DNA from: Fistulifera solaris
Taxonomy: Eukaryota; Bacillariophyta; Bacillariophyceae; Naviculales; Stauroneidaceae
Assembly: GCA_030295235.1 (NCBI GenBank)
Contig: AP026144.1
Span: 806,001 to 870,000, forward strand
Reading direction: 5' to 3'
DNA length: 64,000 nt
Shown here: one piece after another, positions 20,550 to 32,614 of the stretch
How the letters are laid out: each line of letters begins with the position of its first letter
Position numbering within the stretch: the first letter of the stretch is position 1
Program-made: the position numbers and the translations under genes
Notes under the pieces: generated by a model
Database searches by the model: none
What the model saw: only the letters and a program-made list of their open reading frames with translations
Told to the model about the DNA's origin: nothing

Positions 20550-21944
20550 TTAACGCTCACAGATGTATCCTCCTTTCACGCCGTCGCGGGTGTACACGAC
20601 TTGAATCAAGCTCACGGAACCCGCATCGAAACAAGCGCGGCAAACTTGAAGATAATTGTTCCAGCAGCGCTTGAACTTTCCGCCAAAGTACGAGTCGTAT
20701 TTCGGCTTAAGTTCTGGCCACGCACGGTTGAAGTTATCGTTCCAAACCTTCAAAGTCTTGGCGTAGGAGTCTCCCATGTTGTGCATATCTTCCACACGGA
20801 ACATGGGATCGGCTTCGGTCACTAACTCGTACGTAAACGGCAACTCACCGCCGGGAAAGATGTACTTGTTCAACCAACCTCCGGCCCGGAGCATGCGGGT
20901 GGTACTGCACGTAATGGTATGCAAGAGCATGATGCCATCTTCTTTCAAGCAGCGGTCACAGACTTCAAAGTAGGCACGGAAATTGTGCGAACCGACCGCT
21001 TCGAAGAATCCTACGGAGAAGATGCGATCAAACTTTTCGTTCGCATTGCGGTAGTCTTCCACACGAATCTCAATGGGCAATCCTTTGGTGCGTTCACGAG
21101 CAATCTTGACTTGCTCGACGGAAATATTGTAACCGACCACCGAAACACCATAGTTTTCGGCCATGTATTTTGCCGCACCTCCAAACCCACAGCCAATCTC
21201 GAGTACTTTCAATCCCGGCTTGAGTTTGAGTTTCCGCGCAATCAAATCGAGTTTGGCAATCTGGGCATCTTTCAGGGTGCGGGTGTCTGGCTTCCAGTAC
21301 GCGCACGTATACGTCATGGTTTCATCCAAAAACGCCGCATAGAGATCATTTCCCAGGTCGTAGTGTTCTTCGGCCACACGCTTGCTCAATTTGACCGTTT
21401 GTTGGTTGCGCGCCACGTGATTCCATTCCCACAAGGGACCCATGGGATGACTGCGCATGGGTGCTTTGAGCAGAATGGCTTCCTGGACTTTGCTTTCATC
21501 AAAATCCGTCCACAAGCCGTCCTATGAAACGCTCAAGTTAGTGAAAGATAGGGTTACATATATAGTACACGAGAAGACACAAAAACAAAAGCATCTTTGC
21601 TTTTCATTCATTTCTAGTAGACGACGACGACGACGACAACAACAACAACAATGCCTCACCATGTACGTATCTCCCATAACATGCAACAACGGTCCGTCAC
21701 CTAAATGCTTGTAAAAGGCATCACTGTGAATCACCATCTCGGCCGTGTATTTGTTTTTATCAAACCCAAGGGCTTTGGGACCATTCGTCACAAGCACACC
21801 CAGTTTTTCCATTTTGGCTGTAAAGACCTTCTTGAGAAACGACACGGGCAATAGAAAGACGACGGTCCGAAAAACCGCGAGAGCGGCCGCAATCACCAAA
21901 CAAGATGTCCAGTACGCGACTTCGTGAGCAATGGTTTTGATCAT
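20550..21944 (-). CDS. Cyclopropane-fatty-acyl-phospholipid synthase-type SAM methyltransferase
   Basis: Two exons (21944-21660 and 21521-20550) around a 138-bp intron encode about 418 residues. The intron contains a GTT/GTC microsatellite. The start MIKTIAHEVAYW is the last Met before the signal-anchor-like helix (about residues 9-35). The join reads GDTYM-DGLWTDFDESK. The methyltransferase core has VLEIGCGFGGAA (SAM-binding loop) and TMTYTCAYW, matching the conserved Cys region of CFA synthases. The family adds methylene or methyl to lipid acyl or sphingoid chains. The membrane anchor plus CFA core resembles fungal sphingolipid C9-methyltransferases, so an ER lipid-modifying role is plausible. 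The substrate is inferred only. Confidence 0.85.
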
Positions 21945-23123
21945 GATGAAAATGATAATAATAATGATGATAATGATGATGAGAGAGAAAGAATGGAAGG
22001 ATTTGCGATTCCTTTGTAGAGTGTCGTTTTGGGAAGAAAATGCAATCCTCCTTGTGCGATGAGAATCGGTTTCAGTTTCAGCGAGGCGATCCAATGACTT
22101 CTTACTAATTTACTCACTCGTGTGCCGGACTACTCTTTGCAACTAGAGCCAAGAACGATTCCACTAAGCACGTATCGTGCTATAGAACTTACTTAGGCTA
22201 TTTTTCTCAAAGAGTCGTTGGTGACCTACTACCGTACAAGAGAAAGAATGAATTTATGGAAAACGTGTTATTCGTTCGTTGTTCTTTGCCACGTAGTACT
22301 TACGTACTCCAAGTAGTACAAGTACAAGTACTTCAACTGCAACCTTTCGGATGCCGGGAAAAGGAAAAACGAGATCATGATGTCAGTCCCGCCCGCCCTC
22401 TACGAAAACAATGATCTGAACACCGTTTTCGTATCCACATGACCTCATTTTGACGTTCCTTACGACAACATTGAGAATGGTTGACGCAAGGGGGCATCAT
22501 CGAATCAGATCAACGGGAACTTTTTCCCATGGATCTGTCGGAACGGTCTCACGGCTTCTAACGTTTCTCGTTGCTGGAATAAATAATGAGGGACACAGGG
22601 GGACAGCTGACAGTGACAGCTCGTAGAAACAAGAAAAACCGCAGAAAGGGAACAAGTAACCGGGAATTTTTCGCTCATGCATAGGTCGACCTCGTTGCTG
22701 GGGAAACACAGCCACGTTAAGGTCACCTAGAAAAAAAACAGTGTGCTAGGGTATAGAATCAATTTAGAATCCGTGCCATAAAATCGTAATGTGAAGGACG
22801 ACTATTCGCCGTCAACGCTATTTTTGTAACAATGTGCGACGATTGAGTCGAGAACGTCGTCCTATTGTTGCAAACATCGGAGATCCTGTTCGAGAACGAT
22901 CACTCGAAAGTATTGTATTTGCGAGAAAGTTGACCATGACTAAACAAAATGAGATTATATTCCAAATCCTATATCCAAGACTGTACATATAATTCTGGTA
23001 GAGAGTCGACAATATCCGCCGTCGAATGCCACGTCTCACGGAGCGACTAATGCAAAGGAACGAATGTCATTGAATTGCTGTGTCTATTATTAAATTGCAA
23101 GACGTAGTGGATCGACAATAATT
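21945..23123. other. Intergenic, no gene seen
   Basis: About 1.2 kb upstream of the methyltransferase and downstream of the ABC1 kinase. It has ATT/ATG microsatellite-like sequence at 21945-21985 and a GTAC-rich stretch at 22291-22333 (repeated GTACTT/AAGTAC). No coding or RNA gene is supported. Confidence 0.45.
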
Positions 23124-25695
23124 CTATTGTTTCTCAAGTTGCTGCCAATTGTCTTGAGCGGTTTTCCACAATTGTGCCACAAACTTATTTCCCAAGGTAC
23201 CCATCCAAGGGACGTATTTCGGAGCCGATTCGCGCAATTCTTTCAAAATAAGTGCAGTTTGTTCGAGTTCGAGTGATCGGGGTGTGGAAGATAACGGTGG
23301 TTGTTGCTCTTGAGCCATTTCGAACAAGGTACTTGCCAAAGTTTGTGCTTGTTCTTCAGACGGCGTCTTTTGTAACAATCTCTGCAAAGGTTTCTCCAAC
23401 GGCAACTCGATTTCCTTGGGTAAGGACAACAGTTCCCGTACGCGACTCGGCAACAACAAATTTTGTTGCAACAAGTCTTTGACTTGCGCCGATGCGGCCA
23501 AGGCACCTTCTTCCAATAAAATGGTTTGCAACAAATTACCCTGGGGGTTCAACAAAATGTCGGCACCGTCTTTCAATAGAGCAATGGTCGCTGCGGTATT
23601 GTCTTTGGCACTCGTATTCACCGTCTTGGTGTTGGTGGCTTTGTACGAAGTGATTCCTTGTGCTAAATCTTGCAATCGTTTCGCCCGGGTGTTGTCCATG
23701 CTACCGTATAACAATTCCTGCAAGGCCCGTTTGGCCCGAGGATCTTCATCAGCCACCAGTCGTTGCGCGACGTACGGAAAACACGATTGGATCAACGAGT
23801 ACGACGGATCGGCTTGCAAGCTGACACCCTCCAAGGTCAAAAAGGCCCGGGAGGTGTACACGAACCACTCTGGGATTTGAAACGAATCTCGATTCTGTTC
23901 TTGTAAATCTTCCACTTGCATCGTAATGCCGGTGGCAATACTTTCTCGTTGCACAATGTCTTGCATTCGCGATTTCATTTCGCTGCGCATTTCGAGACGC
24001 AACTCGTCATCGGACAAACCCGGAAATTTGGCACGATATTCGTCAAAGATGCGTTCACGGACTTGATCGGCACCACCCCCTTTTCCCGCCTGTTTCAAAA
24101 AGTATTTCAAGGGTTCTAATACGCCACTCCGTTGGGCGAATTCTAATTTTTCCGGTTTCAAAAATCCCAATTGACACAGATCTTGAGGCAATGAATCGTA
24201 TTGTTCGGCTGTCAAATGTGCCACAAATTCCAGTAGACGGTACTGTAGATTGGAGTCGATGGGTAACGTCATGCCAAAATCGAGAATACACAGTTTGTTG
24301 TCGTTGGACGATATTAACAAATTTCCGGCTTTGAATGTTCGGGAACGAGGAGAAAAGACAAGACCGTGAGAACGCAATATCCGAGTAACGATCGTACATC
24401 ACCTTCACACTACACGTACGATGCGGATCACAATGCAACTGCTGCAATTCCAGCAACATGATCAAATACGCATTCAATGCGACCGAACAATATTGTGGAA
24501 CCATTTTAGGATCATCAATTTGATCCAATCGTTTCCCAAAGACCCATTCCGTCATGAGCACACGTTCCGAGTACCACACGACCTTTGGTGCCATCAATAC
24601 CTTGTCCAATTGCCGTTCCTGCATCGCCTGATTGAATTGCATCGTCGTTCGTGCTTCTTGTCGATAATCCAATTCGGCAATAAAGCCACGTCCCCATTCT
24701 TGTATCAGGGGTTGTAAATTGGAATTGGCGTTTGCCGGAATACTTTGATACAATGGCAACAAGATATTTTGCACAATATACAAATCGAGCGCGATTTCCG
24801 CCAGCACATTCGGTCGTTGCAATTTGATGGCTACCGTTTGTCCCGTTTCGGGAATGGTGCCTTGATAGACTTGTCCAATACTCGCACTCGCCATGGGCGG
24901 TTGATCGAAATTGACTTTGACGTTGGGTGGAACTTGGTCTGCAGTATATTGTTCCCACACTGGCTGTGCATTCGGAAACGGCGGGACCGCATCTTGCAAA
25001 GTCGCCAATGCCTGAGCATAATCCGAAGCAATCAAATCGGGCCGCACACTGAGCGCTTGTCCAATCTTGATGGCCGTCGGTCCCAATTGTTGGACAATCG
25101 ACAACAATTCGTTCGCGCGTTGTTTCTGTATAGCCGGATTGTTGGTATTTTGTTTCATAATGTACTTATCCCAAATGAGTACTTTCCAAATGAAACTATT
25201 CGACAATCGAAACAATTGCAACAATCGTTGTAACACGACGAATGGTGCCTGTTGGGGATAATACAGTTGGGCGGCTATCGGATCGTACTGTCCTCTTGCG
25301 TACGGTTCTTTGTTTTGTCGATAATCGGGTGCCGGAAAGGAGAGTGTATACAACAACGAAAGTGTCGAGAGGATGGTAACAACCGCCCAAACGAAAGGTG
25401 ATGCAGAGAACAAGGATGGCGGTGTCCACCCGGCAACGGGCAAATGATGGCTGAACCAGGAAACGAAAACTTGTTGTTTCATCGAAAACAACAACTCATT
25501 GCTCGTTGACTCTCCCCAAAGAGGTGATACAGTTGTTTCTTGTAAACGATTCGTTAAACGTTCCCAGGCTTCACTCGTTGTAGTTGTAGCGCGTAACTGT
25601 GTTGTAGGTCGTCGAATGGCCGATGAGGAAGGAACCAAGGCGTCTCCGTGTCGCTGCAACACAATGAGTATGGTGGTAATCGCCAAGTGTCTCAT
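23124..25695 (-). CDS. ABC1/UbiB-family atypical kinase, probably plastid
   Basis: Two exons (25695-24420 and 24328-23124) with a 91-bp intron encode about 826 residues. The join restores HCDPHPGNLL. An N-terminal hydrophobic signal is followed by a Ser/Arg/Thr-rich region and a hydrophobic helix near residues 100-118. Family motifs in order are PTAIKIGQALSVRPDLI (KxGQ), MASASIGQVYQG (Ala-rich loop), VAIKLQRP (Lys), LMTEWVFG, the catalytic HCDPHPGN, and ILDFGMTL (DFG). The family is needed for quinone lipid metabolism in mitochondria and plastids. The long C-terminal extension and the signal-peptide-like start favour a plastid ABC1K. No ASAF motif is clear, so location is uncertain. Confidence 0.88.
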
Positions 25696-26685
25696 GACGG
25701 TTCAATCTTGCTGTTTATAGTAATACTGGCTTAGTAAACCTTTCACAACTCACAACACATAAGATGGTTGGATTGTATTATTTGTACTTGTAGTTGCCTG
25801 TGATAGGTGTTTGCTCGTCTGCTTTGTTGGCTTTCTCGTTCGATCGTTCTTTATATTTTTTAAGCAATCAAAAGCCATTGGCATTCTCAAGAGTGACGTT
25901 CCCATACAGCTTAGCTTTATAGTCGAATTCTACGCCACGTCGGAGAGCAACTCATCAGTTCCGCCGTGCGCCTGTGTCAGAGCTTGGTCTGTACGTATTT
26001 CCGAAGAGAATGACATGATTTAGACGGGACTGGATCGCCGGTTCCTTTTTATTCCTCTGATGGTCCTATTGATCACACTGCAAGCATTTCCTTGTTGCAT
26101 AGAAAAGATCACCAACAACTTTGACTACTACAGCTGCTTGAGTAATAGAACGAGAGAGATATACTGTCAGTGGATCGGGATTATTATGTTGTGGATTGGT
26201 GTGATGAATTCAATTGTTTGCAGTCACTAACATGGCCTCAAGACTCAACATTTGGTTAAGAGTTACTAACATGAACCTATGAACCTTTAGAGACTTCTGA
26301 CAATTCGTTTAGGCTACTCGGCTGGCGAATCATTTCCTTGTTATATAGTTTGGGCGATCCTTGATCCTTGATTGTCCTCTTCGTCTGTCCGTCCTACCAC
26401 TCGGGAATGGCGGCCGCGACTTAATTTTCCTCCGTTCGATCGTCTCGCGTTTTCTTTTTTTTTTTCTCTCTCGTTTTTTTTAGCAAAACAACTTTTCGTC
26501 CACAATAATAACAATTAACAATAATAATAAGCTGAAAAGGACATTCATATTTCCTACTGCGTCGCAAGTAAAACACAGCCTAACCAGATTTCAGAAAAGT
26601 AACAGCGACCTCAACACAAGGGCTCTTCCGCGAAAATGCTTCACAAAAGGACCGCTTTCTCGTTTCGTCGACTTTCACTAGCATC
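25696..26685. promoter_or_regulatory. Divergent upstream region, no gene seen
   Basis: About 1 kb between divergent starts. It holds poly-T runs near 26455-26480 and AT-rich ATAATA repeats near 26508-26530, but no supported gene. Confidence 0.4.
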
Positions 26686-27708
26686 ATGTTGGTCTTATCA
26701 TCACTTTCTCGAGTTCATTCCTTCATCATTACTCCATCAATGACAACACCTTTTAAGAATCGAGGCTTGTTTCGATTACTGGCTACATCTTCTCCTTCTT
26801 CGTCGACTACAACTATTACAAACAACAATGAATTAGAATGGGAAACCTTTGAATTCAGTCGCAAACCGAAATCGGATGCACGCTTTTTCCAACAAAACGC
26901 AGACGATGAAGATAAACAACAATCACAAAACAACAGCAATCCTTCGATAAATAAACAACAATTATGGCAATCACTTTCTTTGACACAAGTCCAAAACTCC
27001 ATTGCCACTTTGTTGCCGTACGTACGACCCGCCCGCGTTGAACGCATTCAATCCGTCTTGGCAAAAGGACCCAAAATGTTCGTTTCTTGTTTGAAAATCC
27101 CGCCAATCCCTCCAATGTCTTTTGCCTGTTTGCGGACGTTGGATTCCTTCGGCATCCAATACGCCGATGTATTCTTACAGCCGTCTCTGTATCAAGGAAC
27201 CATGGCATTGTCACAAAAGAAGGGTGTCAAAACGGCCATGGGGAGTGCGCAATGGATGACCTTGCAACAATACATTATTCAACAAGATGCGACTTTAACT
27301 TCGACACTTGAAAAGTACAAACAACAACACAACTGTCGCATCTACGCTTCCTGTTTGTCACCGGACGCGAAAGATATTCGTGAGATTGTGTGGCCTTCCG
27401 ATCAAACGATCTGTATTGTCATGGGCAATGAAGAACGTGGAATTACGACCGAAATGAGGCATGCCGCCGATGAACTCTTTACGCTGCCGATGGTGGGATT
27501 TGCGGAATCCTTCAATTTATCGGTGGCGACCGCGATTGCGTGTGCGCATTTGAGTACCCAACCCAATCTGTTGCGTCCCAATTTGAGTGAACACCAACAA
27601 CAATTGTTGTTACTGCAAGGATTGATTCATTCGATTCCCCAAAAACGCATGAGTAAGGCCTTGTTGAAACAAGCGGGCATTGAATTGCCGCATGATTTGT
27701 TGGGATAA
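26686..27708 (+). CDS. TrmH/SpoU-family RNA ribose methyltransferase (short internal frame change)
   Basis: The 340-residue frame has a Ser/Thr-rich N-terminal extension, then VERIQSVLAKGPK. The normal continuation NVRFLFENPANPSNVF is readable only in another frame, between the AAAA run 27073-27076 and the TTTT run 27120-27123. The annotated frame resumes as ACLRTLDSFGIQYADVFLQ. One base too few and one too many, 43 bases apart, keep the frame open but destroy SPOUT motif 1. Later motifs are clear: ICIVMGNEERGIT (motif 2) and LPMVGFAESFNLSVATAIA (motif 3). The enzyme 2'-O-methylates tRNA or rRNA using SAM, probably in an organelle. Read as errors, the gene is intact. Confidence 0.85.
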   Translation: MLVLSSLSRVHSFIITPSMTTPFKNRGLFRLLATSSPSSSTTTITNNNELEWETFEFSRKPKSDARFFQQNADDEDKQQSQNNSNPSINKQQLWQSLSLTQVQNSIATLLPYVRPARVERIQSVLAKGPKMFVSCLKIPPIPPMSFACLRTLDSFGIQYADVFLQPSLYQGTMALSQKKGVKTAMGSAQWMTLQQYIIQQDATLTSTLEKYKQQHNCRIYASCLSPDAKDIREIVWPSDQTICIVMGNEERGITTEMRHAADELFTLPMVGFAESFNLSVATAIACAHLSTQPNLLRPNLSEHQQQLLLLQGLIHSIPQKRMSKALLKQAGIELPHDLLG

Positions 27709-27803
27709 CCCATAGTGCAATCATAATTTTAGAAAAATGAGTATAGTATAACAAGCTAACAAGGTTCAAATTAAAATGACAAGCAAACAATACTCTATTT
27801 TTC

Positions 27804-30215
27804 CTAACTTCGTTCCTTCATGGTTTCAAAGTGCGGAATCACGATCCCCAAACGTTGAGCAAGTACTGCCATTTCCGGATCCATCGGTGGTGGGCCACAA
27901 TACGTCGGAAGTATCGGTTGACCCCGAGCGTTTCGAGGAAACAAGGCGTCGCCCCAGGGTAGTTCTGGAATGCGAGTGTTGGCAGCCGTGTGTGTTTCCT
28001 CTTCCATACTCGACGTTCTGTTCACCAAAGTTCCGACCGATGGTAGTTTCTTTCTCCGTCTTTGTCCCGACGAAGAATGCGGATTCCATATTAAACGACG
28101 TGTCGGTGGAGGTGGTGCTAGAGGAATGTCGGAACGCTCCAAATGAACGGGGAGATCAGCGTTTGCTAATGTCACTTGCTGTGCCTGTTGACGTGCCTTC
28201 CACCATTGCTCCAATTCGGTCGCAGCCTCTTGCAATGTTGCGGGATCGTAAACATTCTCCTCATCCTCATCAGTCATCGGAGAATTGTGCGCCTGCAGCG
28301 ACTGTGCCAGACCAATCGCTTCGCGCAAGGCAGACTGTGCTATTTCATAATACGATTGCGACACCGTGGTCGATTCATGTCGGTTGCTGTGTTCCTGATG
28401 TAGTGCTTGACGGAACATATCCGCACATACCACGCATGCCATGATGCATTCCTCTACTAATGCACGATAGTGTTCATTGTCCTCCTGCTTGGCGCCCTGA
28501 AGTTTGAATAAACACGAGGCCGCATCCTTCCAACAAGATTGTGCCTTTTCCCGACGGTGCAAATGCCAATGGGCTACACCACGCCAACGCATTGTCAACG
28601 AATACAATTGCCACGCTTGCAGTTCGTGCTGTAACAATGATTCCTCCTTCGACGGCATTTGTTGTTGAATCATTTGCAGCAACTGATCCACCGCGGTCGT
28701 TGGCAATTGCTGAACGGCGGCACGATATTTCTGTTGTTCCACCAAGACAATTCCCATATTCGTTTGAGCTTGTCCCAATACCAGGCATAAAACTCGTTGA
28801 TAAAAAGTCTCGGTCTCCTGCAAACTGCTTTGCGATTGAACGATCATGGTGTGTGCCAACTGAAACATTCGATACGCTTGTTGGAGGTGAAATTCCTGAC
28901 GCTTATTCGCCGGATACCACAACGACTGATTTCCCACGTCCATGGCGAGTTGACGGACATGTTCTCGCGCATTCCACAACAAATCATCGTCGTCGGCTTG
29001 ATGTTGTAATAAATGTTCCAAGACTTGCCGCGATCGTTGCAATCGCACTTTGGTCAGTTCCAAGCGTTCTTCCGCGTCTTCGTAGTCTTCTTCCAACACA
29101 CGGCGATCCTGATCAATCCGTTCTCCTTCGCGACGCGTTTGTTGTTCTTCGGCTTGCACAAAATCATGCGAGGCTTCCAATTGTGTCACATTGACTCCAA
29201 ATTGTTGTTTCAATTCCCGAATCGATGTTTCTGGATCGCCGGGTGATGACGAAGTGTCTTGGTGGTGAATGCGGACTTTCAAGGCATTTGTGGGTTCGTC
29301 CTTTTCTTCTTCTTCTTCATCTTCTTCTTCCTCGAGAACGATGCGTCGTCGTTTCGTCTTGGTAGCGTTGTTGCTTTTGTTGACGGCGATGGACTTACAC
29401 CACGTCCGGAACGCGGGTTCCCAATCCTGCGGTGTTTGCCACTGCAAGGGCAATACCTCTTCATTGGACTGCTGCAGACGCTGCCAATGATAGGTTGTGC
29501 CGTGCCATTTCACTTTCAATTGTTCCAATTTATCGGTAAATACCATTTTTTGTACGTGAGCTTGACAGTGGTGTTGCAACTGATCTGGTAAGAGGCGAGT
29601 TTGCCATTCCATAAAACGTTGTTGCAATTGTTGTTGTTCATGTTCCAATTGATTCCAAAATTGCTCCAGAATCGGAAATCGTTCGAGCGTACATTCCCAC
29701 CACCATTGGGGGGACGATTTATTGTGTATCGCCTTATTGTAACGCACCACTAAACCATTCGTCGGATCATTCCATTCATCCCAACTGGTACCATTATAAA
29801 TGCCTTGATGATGATACGTATGAGACGATTGTGGTAAATGACTCGGAAAGGGATATGTACTACGTTGATCTTTTTTACTACGACATTCTCCCGAAATAGT
29901 AAAAATCAATCCATCGTGCAATCGGACAAGATAATAAAACAATTGTGGTAACCAGTGATTAAGTTGTGTTGAATCATCATGTTGCAGCATTTGTGGGAAT
30001 ATGGTATATTGCAAACAATCTAATCCAGCGTATAACGCTTGATGCAATTGAGGTAAAGTGCGACAACAGTGCACCATGTGGTGTTGCAGTGCGGCCGGGC
30101 CCGGATGTTTTTGGAAGACAAGTTGCAAGGCTGCTACGGCGGAATCGATCATATCACACGACAACAATCGTCGTGGATTGTTATTATTATTGTTATTATT
30201 ATTATGTGATGGCAT
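27804..30215 (-). CDS. Large Gln-rich coiled-coil/helical-repeat protein, unknown
   Basis: An 803-residue intronless frame I do not recognise. It starts with an Asn run and continues with a helical domain (about residues 20-290). An acidic Glu/Asp run (about 300-320) is followed by a charged coiled coil (about 360-420). A helical, TPR-like stretch follows (TFYQRVLCLVLGQAQTNMG and similar helices, about 490-680). The C-terminal region is Pro/Arg-rich with a basic RRRKK patch that could be a nuclear signal. Sequence and composition suggest a scaffold, possibly nuclear. It is convergent with the TrmH gene, 95 bp apart. Confidence 0.7.
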   Translation of the reverse strand: MPSHNNNNNNNNNPRRLLSCDMIDSAVAALQLVFQKHPGPAALQHHMVHCCRTLPQLHQALYAGLDCLQYTIFPQMLQHDDSTQLNHWLPQLFYYLVRLHDGLIFTISGECRSKKDQRSTYPFPSHLPQSSHTYHHQGIYNGTSWDEWNDPTNGLVVRYNKAIHNKSSPQWWWECTLERFPILEQFWNQLEHEQQQLQQRFMEWQTRLLPDQLQHHCQAHVQKMVFTDKLEQLKVKWHGTTYHWQRLQQSNEEVLPLQWQTPQDWEPAFRTWCKSIAVNKSNNATKTKRRRIVLEEEEDEEEEEKDEPTNALKVRIHHQDTSSSPGDPETSIRELKQQFGVNVTQLEASHDFVQAEEQQTRREGERIDQDRRVLEEDYEDAEERLELTKVRLQRSRQVLEHLLQHQADDDDLLWNAREHVRQLAMDVGNQSLWYPANKRQEFHLQQAYRMFQLAHTMIVQSQSSLQETETFYQRVLCLVLGQAQTNMGIVLVEQQKYRAAVQQLPTTAVDQLLQMIQQQMPSKEESLLQHELQAWQLYSLTMRWRGVAHWHLHRREKAQSCWKDAASCLFKLQGAKQEDNEHYRALVEECIMACVVCADMFRQALHQEHSNRHESTTVSQSYYEIAQSALREAIGLAQSLQAHNSPMTDEDEENVYDPATLQEAATELEQWWKARQQAQQVTLANADLPVHLERSDIPLAPPPPTRRLIWNPHSSSGQRRRKKLPSVGTLVNRTSSMEEETHTAANTRIPELPWGDALFPRNARGQPILPTYCGPPPMDPEMAVLAQRLGIVIPHFETMKERS

Positions 30216-30649
30216 ATTGTTGAGTGGAAGAAGAAGTGTAAGAATCGATTAAAGAATGAAGAATAGGAGAAAGAATGAAAGAAAGAAAGGAACGGCAATT
30301 ACAAGTATTTATAATATTACAATGAACAAGAAAATAAAAAAATACCGTAATAATCAATCATCATCGAATGGCGTGTGGCTTCCTTTTCGAATGCCCTGCT
30401 CTGACTTACAACGGAAATGGGGTTTCCGTTGAAAAATCCGTTGTGGACGTGACGCGCGCGAAGCGGACGGCGTAGAGACCAACAACTACAATAACAATAA
30501 CAATACCAGGTAACAATAACAAAAATGCGATGAGCCGTCCTATTACCTGTATTTTCCTTCCTTCCTTCATTCCTTCATTCGTTTCGTTTTTTTCAAATTC
30601 CATCCTTCTGAATACAATCAATCCTCTACTTTCATCGAACCAGCAAAGT
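30216..30649. promoter_or_regulatory. Divergent upstream region
   Basis: A 434-bp spacer between divergent starts. It contains repeats of ATAACA near 30490-30525 and a C/T-rich TTCCTTCATTCC stretch before the ATG at 30650. No gene is supported. Confidence 0.4.
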
Positions 30650-32099
30650 ATGCTACAATCATCTTTACAACGATGGGCGTACGAAATCAGTCACAATTTC
30701 AATGTCGGTACGTTCGAAGAATCACAGATGTCCTTATTTGATTCATTAATAAAAAATAAATCATCCTCCTCTTCGTTTTACCTTTCTCACTTTCTTCGTC
30801 GACAACTCTAGAACAACTACTCCAAGAACAAGAAGATCGTGTGCAACAATTGGAATATAATCTACAACAGCAACAGCAACAACTACAACAGCAACAACTA
30901 CCATTCAAACATCGACTAGCGTCATTTCTCGAAATCGAACAAGAACAGCAACGAAAAATGGAAAGCATCATTCTGTTGTTGACACAACAACAACGAGCCG
31001 TAATGCAGAAAGAAACTACTACTTCTACGACGACGACGACAACCAGCAATCCTCTAACATTATCACGACCCAAACCGTGTCCCGAATCACTCCTCTATGA
31101 TTCCGTATTGCAAGATCAAAAGTTACAGCAAAAGAATAAGGAAGAGAAGGAAAATCATCGACATCAACATCGACATAAACACCGAAAGAGTAGTACTACA
31201 AAGTCATTCAAGACGCCATCGAAACAGGAAATAAAGACGACAGTAACAAAAAGGAGACTTCAAAGAACACCAATGGCAGGGAAGAAGAAACAAAAGAGAA
31301 TAGTGGTATAAAAACGACTCGGGAGGAAAGTACACTGCCGACTCGATCATCGACTGTGGACACGAAACGAGCTTCATCAATCCAAGTGGCGTTGCAACAA
31401 TTGGATGAATCCATGGCTTCACTCTTATTAACAAATCGATCGTCCTTGGTGGAACATCAACATTCGAAACAACAACAACAGCACAGTGCGGCTTCGCGTA
31501 CATCATCCACGCAATCATCATCATCATCATCGACATCGGAGGAGGCACCATCGACCGTTGTGGCGTCTCGCTGGAATGTGACCGAAGATGATTCGGCCCT
31601 CTATTGTCCTACCCTAGTGCCCGGTCATCAAAGCCAACCAAATGGTTCGGCAGTCCGACGACCTTCCAACATTCAAGTGGTGGAGGAGGATGAACGTAAC
31701 CATGGGCTGGACCTCCAATTGACGATCGATGAAGAAGACGATGACGATGATTATGACCACTTGCAACTATTGACCACGTGTGATTTGGATCAAAAGTATC
31801 ATCTCGAACCCGACGTGTCAAAGCCACACGGCTTTCGTGTCGTACCCAACGATAGTACGACGACTCCCAGGAATCAGACCACAACGGTCGCATGCACAAA
31901 AAGTACCGTCAAAACGACTAATTATCATCCGCCGACAACGACACATTCGAATGGATCGGCTCGCCAGACGACAGAACAACTTTCGTCCAATACACCGATG
32001 CGTTTGTTGCAACACGAAATGCAACAACACCATTCGGATGCTACGCTGTTGCTGCATCAAACTATATCATCTTCGCAGTTTCATTCTCACAACAGTCAT

Positions 32100-32131
<32 letters not shown>

Positions 32132-32495
32132 CGACGACGACGACGAGAATGCTTCACAAAGTACGCAGCATTCGTCGAGCACTTCGAACAACAATTGTTC
32201 GTTGTTTCAAGATACGTCGCAAGATCACACTCGATTGCCTCTCATTACGGAACAAGAATATAGTGCCGCACCCCGAATTGTACAAATGCAAATGAGTTGG
32301 GATGACATGAATCAAGCCATTGAAAAATGGAATCAAACCAATGTGGTGACGCCCATTCCGTATGAAGATGCCTTGGAAATATGGAACAGCGACGCGACAC
32401 CGAATCGCGTCGTTTTAATGAGTTTGTGTCATTTTCGACGACTGTGGTTGAAATCGCAAGAGGATGGAAAAATGTGGTTTGATGTTTGTTTGTGA
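30650..32495 (+). CDS. Coiled-coil protein with possible SKA1-like C-terminal domain (one frame change)
   Basis: Exon 1 (30650-30707) joins exon 2 (from 30812) across a 104-bp GT-AG intron, giving HNFNV-EQLLQEQEDRVQQ. A Gln-rich coiled coil follows, then a basic stretch. The frame ends at 31311, but another frame, open from about 31195, continues to 32495 without a usable intron, so a one-base change between 31195 and 31311 is likely. The second part is Ser/His/Asp-rich and ends in ITEQEYSAAPRIVQMQ...DDMNQAIEKWN and VVLMSLCHFRRLWLK. That outline resembles the SKA1 microtubule-binding winged helix, though shorter. SKA1 links kinetochores to spindle microtubules. Two separate genes cannot be excluded. 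Confidence 0.5.
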
Positions 32496-32614
32496 AACTA
32501 AACGAATAAAATTTATTTTGGCAATACAAATAATGACTAGATCAACATTCTTATTAAACTTTGGCCTCACGTCGAGAACTCATTACAAGCAACAGCGTTT
32601 CTTTTCTGCCCATC

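Noticed and set aside
27776-28444. 222-residue + strand frame
   Set aside because: Antisense to the same large gene; no protein-like motif.
28541-29194. 217-residue + strand frame
   Set aside because: It is antisense to the 803-residue gene and its composition is what the complement of Gln-rich coding gives.
31195-31356. Second intron in the SKA1-like gene
   Set aside because: Candidate GT-AG pairs tried give the wrong phase or are below 30 bases; a one-base change is simpler.
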